From assembly GCA_020630045.1 (NCBI GenBank), contig JAHDCE010000007.1:1-15304 (forward strand): 15,304 bases of DNA. Direction: 5' to 3'. The notes under the pieces were generated by a model. That model was not told the origin of the DNA. It was given only the letters and a program-made list of their open reading frames with translations, and did no database searches. Positions 7,981 through 14,951 of this stretch are shown here, piece after piece. Position 1 is the first letter of the stretch; each line of letters starts with the position of its first letter. The DNA comes from Saprospiraceae bacterium. GTDB taxonomy: Bacteria; Bacteroidota; Bacteroidia; Chitinophagales; Saprospiraceae. Made by a program: the position numbers and the translations under genes.

Positions 7981-8805
7981 TTATTTCTTGGATTTCACTA
8001 AGTCAGACAAATCCATAATGGCATCCGTCTGGTGATTTAGAATTCGCTTCAATTCCTGAATCTCGTCCCGCATCATATTGCGGATATTTTGAGGGGATGG
8101 TAAGAACGGACTGATTTTAGCACGTACATACCAAACTTCACGAATATCACTCATGTTGATTCGGTAAGGTTCGTAAAAGCTATTGTCAGAATGAAGCACC
8201 AACTCCTGGTCTGCCTTCAAGTGGTTTTCCACTCGACGCACAAGGACATCACCACGAGTTACAATGACATAAACATAATTGTCTTTAATAGAGGCTTGCC
8301 AAAGTGTCGGTTCCAAAAAACTACACACGACCTTATCTCCTTCAAACAAAGTCGGTTCCATACTATCGCCACTTACATCAAATGATCGGTGAGTTCCGAC
8401 CTTATATTTGTAATCAGGCAAGGAGTAGGTCGGCAAGTCCTGAATAAATGTGGGATTCGTCACATCTCCGGCATATCCCGCTTGAGCGGGAATCGGAACG
8501 TGGACGATTTTTTCGTCATCATTGTCATTGCTGACAATGGTGAGTACGCGGAAGCTCTTGTGATTTTCCTCACTCATAAACATCGGCCCCTCTCCGGTAA
8601 AAATATAAACCGGATTGATCTTATATTTCAAGATGGCTTTGCGCAACAACTCGATGGTTACATCCCTCCTTCCTTTCAAAATTTCACTCAAACTTTGAGG
8701 AAGATATTCTAAAGACATGGCGAACTGACGGGATGATCGTACCCGATTGTCCTCCTTGAGTTTGTTATGGCAAAGAATGAATCGTTGTGTAACTACATTA
8801 TTCAT
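7981..8805 (-). CDS. HTH / peptidase S24 (LexA-like) repressor-type protein
   Basis: Predicted DNA-binding regulator, 274 residues. The N-terminal helix-turn-helix-like part (about 5-75) ends in INPVYIFTGEGPM, as in Bacteroidota XRE-S24 regulators. The S24 domain (about 100-230) has a candidate autocleavage site, Ala109-Gly110 in PAQAGY, and the nucleophile Ser148 in GDSMEP. The position of the general-base lysine (VKR in LexA and UmuD) reads VLVRRV, giving Arg190 instead of Lys, so self-cleavage may be lost. The C-terminus (240-274) is a charged, probably helical tail. The promoter and AGATTTGT repeats upstream suggest autoregulation. The GT-C gene follows after 20 bp. No phage genes are near, so a host stress or envelope regulator is more likely than a prophage repressor, but its targets are unknown. 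Confidence 0.87.
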   Translation of the reverse strand: MNNVVTQRFILCHNKLKEDNRVRSSRQFAMSLEYLPQSLSEILKGRRDVTIELLRKAILKYKINPVYIFTGEGPMFMSEENHKSFRVLTIVSNDNDDEKIVHVPIPAQAGYAGDVTNPTFIQDLPTYSLPDYKYKVGTHRSFDVSGDSMEPTLFEGDKVVCSFLEPTLWQASIKDNYVYVIVTRGDVLVRRVENHLKADQELVLHSDNSFYEPYRINMSDIREVWYVRAKISPFLPSPQNIRNMMRDEIQELKRILNHQTDAIMDLSDLVKSKK

Positions 8806-8810
8806 ACCCC

Positions 8811-8868
8811 ACAGGTTTGTTTTTGACAGATTTGTGCTCTATTTCATCAATATAATTAACAAATCTAC
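8811..8868. promoter_or_regulatory. Candidate operator of the S24 gene
   Basis: Three related decamers lie between the S24 start codon and its -7 box: ACAGGTTTGT (8811-8820), ACAGATTTGT (8826-8835) and, inverted, ACAAATCTAC (8859-8868). AGATTTGT and ACAAATCT form an 8-bp inverted repeat with a 23-bp spacer, and the distal arm overlaps the -7 box. This layout suits autorepression, but binding is inferred. Confidence 0.4.
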
Positions 8869-8892
8869 GAGGAACATTCACAATTATGCAAA
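8860..8892 (-). promoter_or_regulatory. Promoter of the S24-GT operon
   Basis: Read on the minus strand: TTTG (8892-8889), a 21-nt spacer, then TAGATTTG (8867-8860), a full match to the Bacteroidota -33/-7 consensus TTTG and TAnnTTTG. Transcription would start about 45-50 nt upstream of the S24 start codon at 8805. Confidence 0.6.
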
Positions 8893-8945
8893 TAAATCAC
8901 TCTTTTTTTAGCAAATAAGTTACAAATTGTGTCCACCCTTTGCGT

Positions 8946-8986
8946 ATAAAAAGAAAAATGGCTGCCACGTAAACGTGGCAGCCATT
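8946..8986 (-). terminator. Rho-independent terminator of the TonB receptor transcript
   Basis: A perfect stem, 8958-8969 with 8974-8985 (ATGGCTGCCACG with CGTGGCAGCCAT), around a 4-nt loop. On the minus strand it is followed by TTTTTCTTTTT; on the plus strand no T-run follows, so it works for minus-strand transcripts. It lies 208 nt after the receptor stop codon. Most of that gap is the 166-bp element, leaving about 42 nt without it. Confidence 0.92.
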
Positions 8987-9012
8987 CAAATTCCAAAAGG
9001 AATTGTTTTCAG

Positions 9013-9178
9013 TAGACATTATTACGAATTAGATTGTATGGCTATAATTGATCTTTCATCCTCACTCTTCTTCATGTACTCATCATGGTAGCTACGGCTA
9101 CCAGATTCCGTGCATTCATCAATTGAGAATAAAATCTCTAATTCTAGCTCTCATAAAAACAATCCGTAATAATGTCTA
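9013..9178. mobile_element. Foldback, MITE-like element with 14-bp terminal inverted repeats
   Basis: TAGACATTATTACG (9013-9026) is perfectly inverted as CGTAATAATGTCTA (9165-9178). Both ends carry TA, which could be a TA target duplication as made by IS630/Tc1-type transposases. Further complementary words are nested inside: GATTGT (9032-9037) with ACAATC (9159-9164), and GCTATAATT (9041-9049) with AATTCTAGC (9140-9148, one mismatch). At the centre, TGGTAGC and GCTACCA (9086-9092, 9097-9103) flank a TACG loop. The hairpin midpoint is within 1 nt of the element midpoint. No transposase is encoded, and the right end recurs at 1-54. A non-autonomous element is the best reading; a structured RNA or a recurring 3'-UTR module is an alternative. 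Confidence 0.65.
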
Positions 9179-9180
9179 AT
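9128..9180. repeat. Dispersed repeat copy 2
   Basis: Direct-repeat partner of 1-54, with two substitutions and a one-base A-run difference. It forms the right third of the 166-bp foldback element and includes its right terminal inverted repeat. Confidence 0.85.
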
Positions 9181-9193
9181 CAATCACCGACGA

Positions 9194-12139
9194 TTATCTA
9201 AACAAATCGTCATATAATATACCTACGTAGAATTGACGTCCTACGAAAGCGGCACCGGCCGCAGTTTGGTATTCATTGTTCAACAAGTTGGCAGCACCGA
9301 CCTTAACGATGGATTTGATCTTAGGAATCTTGTAGCTCACCTGAGCGTCCATTACGAAGGCGGACTCCACTGTTCCGTTTACGAAACTCGCTTGCCATTC
9401 ATACTCATCGAACCAACGAGTGCTGATATTGAATCCGAGTCCGTTCCACACATCAGAATTTCCGATACCGAATTTAACACGGTGGTTTGGTGTGTTGAAA
9501 GAAGGTTGGAAATCAGGATCGGCTTCTTCGTCATACGACAAATCCGCATAAGAATAATTGGCCTTCAATTTGAAGCCTTTCGGCAATGAGTATTCAGCAT
9601 TCAAACCGGCACCCCAAGAATAAACAGGGACATCAGCATTGGTATACAAGAAGAATACACCGAATTCTCCATTGGCGATATCGGCAATACCGGATCCGGC
9701 TGGATCTAAGGCAGAACCCTTAGTCGGAGTAATGACATTTTGGTTTCCACGGAAGTCAGTGTACTTGTTAAAGTAAACATTCGCATCCAAGAACAATTTG
9801 TCAAGTGGCAAACCTTTATACCCTACTTCATAAGCAGTAATCCTTTCCGGTGCGACATAATCCAGTTCGGCGACTTCCAAAACAGAAGGATCACCGGTAG
9901 CAGCAAATGCACCAACAGAAGATTGTGTATAAGACTCACTAAAGATTTTTTCACCTGTAATAGATACGATTTCAGTACCGTTATTGTAGAAACGGTCAAC
10001 TGAGAATCTTGACAAGTTGTCTTCGGTCGTTCCGACAAGAGTAATCGCACCCAAATCCAAGGCAATGTACTGAGGCTGCGTATCCGGGTTTCTGAAACCT
10101 GTCTGGAAAGAAGCACGGAAATTGTGCTGCTTGTTCTCACCCATCGCATAAACCAATGAAGCCCTAGGAGAAACCACTGCATCGAAGTTAGAGTTTTTAT
10201 CAAAACGAACGGAGGCTGTCACCTTCAAACGCTCTTGATCCAAGAAACCTTTAGAAGCCTGTACATATGCACCGAATTCATCAATTTCAATCGGACCGTC
10301 AAAACCACTAGGACCGTCATTAAAGATGGTTCCTTCTGAATCTAGTACGTATCTTCTAAAGTTACCTCCAATCTGAACGTCCATGAACTCATTGATATGC
10401 GGTGCGATATTGTAAAGCACTTCTGCATGATACAATCTTGATCTGTCGATAAACTTAGAACCGGTCGCTAAGTCCGCCTTGTAACTAATATCATTTTTGA
10501 CATCTTGGAACAAAGGAGAATCAGGGCCTTGCCAAGGTTTATCATTTCGGGTCCAATTCGGAACGGCACCTCCTGTAAATAAGTTGATGGCCAAGTCCAT
10601 GAAGTTTTGCTCAGGTCCCGTTAAGTTCACATTATTAAAATAGTCCCCATCCGCGAAATCACGGGCACCCGCATGGTCTCCCGGTGTTGGCAACTTATCC
10701 AAGAGCGAAGCAGGAATTATGGATGTAGGAAAACCTTGGGAAAGTACCAAATTTTCCAATCCCGAGTAAGCCAACAAGTAATCCAAGAACCAGTTTTGGT
10801 CACTCTTCCAAGCACGGTTGATATTGAAGGCCTGGAATCTAGTATCATAACTATCACCTGCATTTTCTCTAGTCGTATATGCACGGACCAAATAGTTATC
10901 ACCTTTTACCTCCAGTTTATGCTGTTGCAAATTCAATCCACGCAAACGGTAACGGTTTGTACCCTGATAGATACTTTGTCCCGCACCATAACGATACTGG
11001 TATTGGAATTCGGCATTTTCAAAAGGCTTATAGTGAATCGCCGCATCAAACTTGTAACTCGTCGCATCATAATCATCGTCTACAAGATCAGACTCGGCAT
11101 AACCCGTACGAGCAATTCTAGTCGGAACTGAAACGACTCCACCGGCACCATCTGATTCCAATAAGGTCAAGGAAGTCGCAACCTCATCACCATACAAATT
11201 GATACCATCATAATCAGGATCGGTTGGTAAACCACCATCGACGTCACCGAAGTCATTCACCCACCAATCTGTTCCTTGAAGAGCGGAGAAGTTGAACTTC
11301 GTCGCAACTTTGTCACTGAATTTATGAGCATACCTGATGTTGAATTGTCCATAAGGATTGGTACCCGCACCACTATCCTGTTGAGTAACACCTCCTCGAA
11401 GAGAAACACTCAATCCGGGTTGTAAAAAAGGATTACGACTTTGCATAATCAAGATACCGTTGAATGCATTCGGCCCGTACAAAGCAGAAGCAGAACCGGG
11501 TACAAGTTCGACACTGTTCACATCCAATTCGGAAATACCCACTAAGTTACCCGCAGGGAAATTCAAACCGGGAGCGGCATTATCCATACCGTCAATCACC
11601 TGAACGAATCTGGTATTCGCAAAAGAAGCGAATCCACGAGTGTTCACCGATTTAAAAGTCAAGGAATTGGTTCCCATCTGAACCCCTTTCAGGTTCTCGA
11701 TCGCATCGTAAAAGTTGGCGGAAGCCGTCTCTTTAATCTCCTTGGTTCCCATCCTCTCGATAGAGACCGGAGATTCCAAAATCGTCTCTGGTTTCCTAGA
11801 AGCGGAAACGACCACTTCGGATCCCACTACACCTTGTTCTGCCAAGGAAACATTCACATCTTGTCCGGCTGTGGCATATTCAATTTCTTGTGTTTCGAAA
11901 CTTACATAAGAAATGACAAGTGTGAACGGCGGTGTCTTTTGAGTAGTGAACTCAAACGAACCGTCATAATCAGAAACCGTTCCCGTCATTGACCCTTTGA
12001 CCATAATCGAAGCACCGATAAGCGGCTCTCCTTTATCGTCATTGACCACACCTGAAACGGTCGTTTGGGCATAAACCCAGCTACCTACCAGGAGCATGGG
12101 AATTACCATAAAAAGGTTACAAAATCTACTTCTTACCAT
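9194..12139 (-). CDS. TonB-dependent outer-membrane receptor with CarboxypepD_reg-like domain
   Basis: Outer-membrane active transporter powered by TonB-ExbBD, 981 residues. A signal peptide covers about 1-25 (cut near VYAQ). It is followed by a CarboxypepD_reg-like beta-sandwich (about 27-100, starting TVSGVVNDDKGEPLIGA), a TonB-box-like EVVVSASR (108-115), the plug (about 116-237, with NTRGF, VIDGMDNAAPG and PGSASALYGPNAFNG) and a long beta-barrel to the C-terminus, which ends in aromatic-rich strands (FYVGILYDDLF). No SusD-type lipoprotein gene or other substrate-specific gene is adjacent, so it is probably not a SusC glycan transporter; the ligand is unknown. It is a single-gene unit with a long structured leader. 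Its stop codon is separated from its terminator by the foldback element. Confidence 0.94.
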   Translation of the reverse strand: MVRSRFCNLFMVIPMLLVGSWVYAQTTVSGVVNDDKGEPLIGASIMVKGSMTGTVSDYDGSFEFTTQKTPPFTLVISYVSFETQEIEYATAGQDVNVSLAEQGVVGSEVVVSASRKPETILESPVSIERMGTKEIKETASANFYDAIENLKGVQMGTNSLTFKSVNTRGFASFANTRFVQVIDGMDNAAPGLNFPAGNLVGISELDVNSVELVPGSASALYGPNAFNGILIMQSRNPFLQPGLSVSLRGGVTQQDSGAGTNPYGQFNIRYAHKFSDKVATKFNFSALQGTDWWVNDFGDVDGGLPTDPDYDGINLYGDEVATSLTLLESDGAGGVVSVPTRIARTGYAESDLVDDDYDATSYKFDAAIHYKPFENAEFQYQYRYGAGQSIYQGTNRYRLRGLNLQQHKLEVKGDNYLVRAYTTRENAGDSYDTRFQAFNINRAWKSDQNWFLDYLLAYSGLENLVLSQGFPTSIIPASLLDKLPTPGDHAGARDFADGDYFNNVNLTGPEQNFMDLAINLFTGGAVPNWTRNDKPWQGPDSPLFQDVKNDISYKADLATGSKFIDRSRLYHAEVLYNIAPHINEFMDVQIGGNFRRYVLDSEGTIFNDGPSGFDGPIEIDEFGAYVQASKGFLDQERLKVTASVRFDKNSNFDAVVSPRASLVYAMGENKQHNFRASFQTGFRNPDTQPQYIALDLGAITLVGTTEDNLSRFSVDRFYNNGTEIVSITGEKIFSESYTQSSVGAFAATGDPSVLEVAELDYVAPERITAYEVGYKGLPLDKLFLDANVYFNKYTDFRGNQNVITPTKGSALDPAGSGIADIANGEFGVFFLYTNADVPVYSWGAGLNAEYSLPKGFKLKANYSYADLSYDEEADPDFQPSFNTPNHRVKFGIGNSDVWNGLGFNISTRWFDEYEWQASFVNGTVESAFVMDAQVSYKIPKIKSIVKVGAANLLNNEYQTAAGAAFVGRQFYVGILYDDLFR

Positions 12140-12167
12140 AATGGAAGGATTTGGTTTAAATAAATCA

Positions 12168-12263
12168 ATCTTCCGCTATCTCTCAAACCCGACGGAAGAT
12201 CGGTGGAAATTCAATAATTTGTGTTCTCAATCGATTAGGCCGCATCTCCGGAAGAGGATGCGG
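12168..12263 (-). promoter_or_regulatory. Structured leader upstream of the TonB receptor gene
   Basis: Read on the minus strand, the leader has a hairpin CCGCATC/GATGCGG (12257-12263 with 12240-12246, written on plus) whose loop contains CTCTTCCG. It then has CGGAAGAT (12193-12200 on plus, read ATCTTCCG) and its exact complement nearer the gene (12168-12175). Both upstream TCTTCCG copies can pair with the same downstream CGGAAGA, so alternative folds are possible. CCGA/TCGG can also form a small hairpin in the same place. It matches no riboswitch family I recognise. Confidence 0.4.
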
Positions 12264-12344
12264 GTACAAATTAAGAAAAATTAATTATCGCCAAACATCA
12301 AATATTTAAATTCGTCAAACATGTGCCAAAAGGTGCGTTAAAGA

Positions 12345-12352
12345 CAAAATTA
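12345..12352 (-). promoter_or_regulatory. Possible -7 box of the TonB receptor promoter
   Basis: TAATTTTG on the minus strand fits TAnnTTTG. No good -33 TTG is seen at the usual distance. If used, it gives a leader of about 200 nt that includes both hairpin regions. Confidence 0.3.
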
Positions 12353-12389
12353 TTTAACTTTTTGGCGTAGAAATTAAAATCTTTTTGCG

Positions 12390-12397
12390 TATATTTG
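12390..12397 (+). promoter_or_regulatory. Possible -7 box of the 12442 gene
   Basis: TATATTTG matches TAnnTTTG 44 bp before the start codon. A TTTG at 12361-12364 lies 25 bp upstream of it, wider than typical. It faces away from the TonB receptor promoter region. Confidence 0.45.
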
Positions 12398-12441
12398 TTT
12401 TGACTTAATGAAATTTTCTTTGCACACCAACGCTTCTTATC

Positions 12442-13566
12442 ATGGCATTATTCAAAAGGAACTCCAATGATTTTTCAAAAGAAAATGTTGCAGGTTTCAC
12501 CCAAAAATTTTCACACTACGCATCCCAATACAAAAAACTTACCCAAACCAAAAATCCTCCGATTGACCTGCCCGGAAGTTTTAGGGATTTTGAAAAATTA
12601 TGGGGAAAACCATTGCCCGATTATGCCCGGAAAATATTCCGAACCTTACATCAAATAGACTACCCGATTTGGTATCGATGGGAAACCGCCCCACTTAGAA
12701 CGGATATCGTCAAGGAAGAAGGCAATATTGTAGAAGCCGTATTGCTTAAAGCACAAATAGAATTCCCCACAGACCACCACATCGACTGGTTCACAGGATC
12801 CATTGCCATGGACAATCTTGTAAACATCGGCGGAACTTGGAGTGGTGAAAACATATCTTACCAGTTGCCGATATACGAAGCCGAAATTTTGCAAAAGGAA
12901 GAGCCTCAAGTTTACTATTTCAAGCACCATTCTCCCGACCAATGGGGAATGGAATTCCATGCCATGTCCAAAAATATTTCTTCTTTCCTTTTCGGAATGA
13001 TTATGTTCCATACACATTTTGTGGAAAAGACTTTGAAGGACTCCGAATTCTCTTCTTGTGTTGAAAGATCAAAAGAACAGCTTCAATTGGACTACAATTT
13101 TTTCAGGTCGAAACGCATCAATCGACGTTGGATCAGTACCTATGATTTTAGCTACCAAAACAATTCAAGAGGTGGCAATTTGACATTGGACTATTTTCAA
13201 CGTGCCAGATGGATCATGGAATTATTGAAAGGCAATCACAATAATTACCTCAGTAGTATCGCATATAATATGTTCAACAACGGATTGAATCCCGAGTTGG
13301 ATAATAATCGCCATCAACAAAACTTAAGACACCTGCCCACTCATGTTCCGGATGCCTTATACTATTTGTTCCGATGCTTTTTCCTAGATGAAAATGAGCA
13401 ATTGGATGAGTACATCAGAGTTTGTAAGGACAGTCGGTCACGAATTATCCGTGATGCGGCGTTACTTGTTGAAGAGTTTAAAAACGGAAGGACCTTTTTC
13501 GGGGAAGTGGACGACCTCAGCAAATTGAAAGCGGATTTCAAAACCACTCTTGACAGGTACAGATAA
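12442..13566 (+). CDS. Hypothetical protein, 374 residues, not recognised
   Basis: I do not recognise the family. The protein lacks a signal peptide or membrane segments, so it is probably cytosolic. It is rich in aromatic and basic residues. Residues 45-70 (FRDFEKLWGKPLPDYARKIF) and 157-195 (VYYFKHHSPDQWGMEFHAMS, then a helical FLFGMIMF) are faintly like SMI1/KNR4 (SUKH) proteins, which have an LP-dY start and a Val-Tyr-Tyr strand before a helix. This is a weak impression, not an assignment. The second half (about 245-374) looks alpha-helical. A length of 374 residues without stops, a TAnnTTTG box upstream and a terminator downstream support a real single gene. The start is the first ATG after the promoter-like region. 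Confidence 0.85.
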   Translation: MALFKRNSNDFSKENVAGFTQKFSHYASQYKKLTQTKNPPIDLPGSFRDFEKLWGKPLPDYARKIFRTLHQIDYPIWYRWETAPLRTDIVKEEGNIVEAVLLKAQIEFPTDHHIDWFTGSIAMDNLVNIGGTWSGENISYQLPIYEAEILQKEEPQVYYFKHHSPDQWGMEFHAMSKNISSFLFGMIMFHTHFVEKTLKDSEFSSCVERSKEQLQLDYNFFRSKRINRRWISTYDFSYQNNSRGGNLTLDYFQRARWIMELLKGNHNNYLSSIAYNMFNNGLNPELDNNRHQQNLRHLPTHVPDALYYLFRCFFLDENEQLDEYIRVCKDSRSRIIRDAALLVEEFKNGRTFFGEVDDLSKLKADFKTTLDRYR

Positions 13567-13579
13567 TTTGTCAACAAAT

Positions 13580-13611
13580 AAAAAGGATGCGGTTTCCACC
13601 GCATCCTTTTT
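13580..13611. terminator. Bidirectional terminator between convergent genes
   Basis: AAAAAGGATGCGGT (13580-13593) pairs perfectly with ACCGCATCCTTTTT (13598-13611) around TTCC. The T-run after the stem serves the 12442 gene on the plus strand, and the A-run before it serves the kdsB-Nudix operon on the minus strand. The stem reaches into the Nudix stop codon. Confidence 0.92.
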
Positions 13612-14167
13612 ATTTTGACCTTTTTTTCAAATCATCTGGATGGAATCGTCCTAAGTGGGTTTTGTGTTCGCCACTCTTTGCATCCTGAAAATATTTTTTC
13701 AATGCAAAAATAGATGAAGTAAAAGCCATTTCCCGCCAAGGGATTTCATCTTCGGCAAACAAACGCACCTCTGTGCTTTCCTCACCAATACCATACTTTC
13801 CATCTATCAAGTCGCCCCTAAAAATGATATAAATTTGATTGATTTGATATATGCTATACAAGCAAATCAAATCCTGAATGTTCACTTTTCCAAGTGTTTC
13901 TTCCCAAACTTCGCGTTTAGCGCCATCCTCCACCGTTTCTCCATTTTCCAAATACCCGGCCGGCAAATTCCAATAACCCGCCCTCGGTTCTATTGCCCTT
14001 TTGGCCAATAATACTTTGCCCTTATAAACCGGTAAACACCCGGCAACGATTTTAGGATTCGAATAATGTACGGTTCCACAATCAGGACATACGAACCTTG
14101 TCCGATTGTCTCCTTTCGGAGTTTTCAATTCGATTTTATCAGAACCACATTCACTACAATAATTCAT
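13610..14167 (-). CDS. Nudix hydrolase with N-terminal zinc ribbon
   Basis: Predicted pyrophosphohydrolase of nucleoside-diphosphate-X compounds, 185 residues, cytosolic. The zinc ribbon has CSEC (Cys4, Cys7) and CPDC (Cys27, Cys30), as in NudC/ADP-ribose-type members. The Nudix box begins at Gly71, with Glu77, Arg85-Glu86 and Glu89-Glu90, so all metal-binding residues are present. The usual Gly after EEx is shifted by one (EETLG), a mild deviation. The start at 14167 is chosen because its ATG overlaps the kdsB TGA as ATGA, the classic sign of translational coupling; a GTG eight codons upstream is less likely. Its substrate is unknown. It is the second gene of the kdsB operon. Confidence 0.9.
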   Translation of the reverse strand: MNYCSECGSDKIELKTPKGDNRTRFVCPDCGTVHYSNPKIVAGCLPVYKGKVLLAKRAIEPRAGYWNLPAGYLENGETVEDGAKREVWEETLGKVNIQDLICLYSIYQINQIYIIFRGDLIDGKYGIGEESTEVRLFAEDEIPWREMAFTSSIFALKKYFQDAKSGEHKTHLGRFHPDDLKKRSK

Positions 14168-14883
14168 TCCCTTGAGTTTTTTGAGCACCACTCGATGACC
14201 TTTTCTATATCCTCAGGTCGGTCGACACTAGGAGCTCCTTTATCTACAATTTCAACTTTAATCGGATATCCGTTATCCATCCAACGAAGTTGTTCTAATT
14301 TTTCGATGTTTTCCAATTCGGAAACTTTCAAGCGGACGATTTCCAGTAAAGTTTCCCTTTCAAAACCATACATTCCAATATGGTAAAATTGCCGCTTTGA
14401 GCCATATGGAATAGAAGCCCTGCTAAAATAGAGGGCATTTCCCAAACCGTTCACCACCACTTTCACTCGATTCGAATCGTTTTCGGTAGTCTCCACTTCA
14501 TAGGCAAGTGTGGCGATAGGACTGGTTCCAGTTTTTAAAACATCCGCAAGTCTCTTGATATGTTCAATACTGACAAAAGGTTCATCCCCTTGTATATTGA
14601 TGATATATTCAGCATCCTCAATTATTGTGGCGACTTCGGCGATACGATCAGTCCCACTTTCGTGGGAATCGGATGTCATCATGGCTTCGCCTCCAATGCC
14701 CAAAATATGTTCCGATATGGGAAGATGGTCGGTTGCGACGATAACCCGATGGAATACCCCACTCTCCATAGCCCTTTCATAAACATGCTGAACCATGGGT
14801 TTCCCCAAAATTTCGGTCAAAGGTTTACCCGGAAAGCGGGTTGAACCCCATCTTGCTGGAATTATTCCGATAATTTTCTTCAT
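14164..14883 (-). CDS. kdsB: 3-deoxy-manno-octulosonate cytidylyltransferase (CMP-Kdo synthetase)
   Basis: Activates Kdo with CTP to CMP-Kdo for the inner core of lipopolysaccharide, cytosolic. 239 residues, close to the usual length of about 245. Signatures: IPARWGSTRFPGKPL at 8-22 (CTP-binding loop), SGTDR at 76-80, QGDEP at 98-102 (metal-binding Asp), YFSRASIPY at 152-160, HIG at 168-170 and the final SVDRPEDIE at 219-227. The start at 14883 puts MKKIIGIIPAR at the N-terminus as in the family; the open frame continues 34 codons further upstream, but that part is unlike KdsB and would overlap the divergent LysM gene. It overlaps the Nudix gene by 4 bp. Its presence implies a Gram-negative LPS-bearing cell. 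Confidence 0.95.
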   Translation of the reverse strand: MKKIIGIIPARWGSTRFPGKPLTEILGKPMVQHVYERAMESGVFHRVIVATDHLPISEHILGIGGEAMMTSDSHESGTDRIAEVATIIEDAEYIINIQGDEPFVSIEHIKRLADVLKTGTSPIATLAYEVETTENDSNRVKVVVNGLGNALYFSRASIPYGSKRQFYHIGMYGFERETLLEIVRLKVSELENIEKLEQLRWMDNGYPIKVEIVDKGAPSVDRPEDIEKVIEWCSKNSRE

Positions 14884-14951
14884 ACTTAGTGTGAAAATGT
14901 GAATATTTCCGCAAATTTCCGTCACCATATAAACAAAACCGTACAACGACC

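Noticed and set aside
931..8805. Holin-family protein, lysozyme and S24 repressor suggesting a prophage
   Set aside because: They are kilobases apart, on different strands, separated by ordinary metabolic genes, and no structural, integrase or replication phage genes are present. Each belongs to a family also common in chromosomes.
8989..9010. AATTCC-AAAA-GGAATT hairpin followed by GTTTTC as a plus-strand terminator
   Set aside because: The stem is only 6 bp of mostly A-T, and no plus-strand gene precedes it.
9823..11131. Long open frames on both strands inside the TonB receptor gene
   Set aside because: They are shadows of the 981-residue receptor frame, with no domains, promoters or plausible composition of their own.
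9194..12139. SusC-type glycan transporter assignment
   Set aside because: No SusD-type gene or glycoside hydrolase cluster is adjacent, so only the general TonB receptor call is supported.
14168..14191. GTG start of the Nudix gene eight codons upstream
   Set aside because: The ATG at 14167 forms an ATGA overlap with the kdsB stop and starts right before the zinc ribbon, a better fit.
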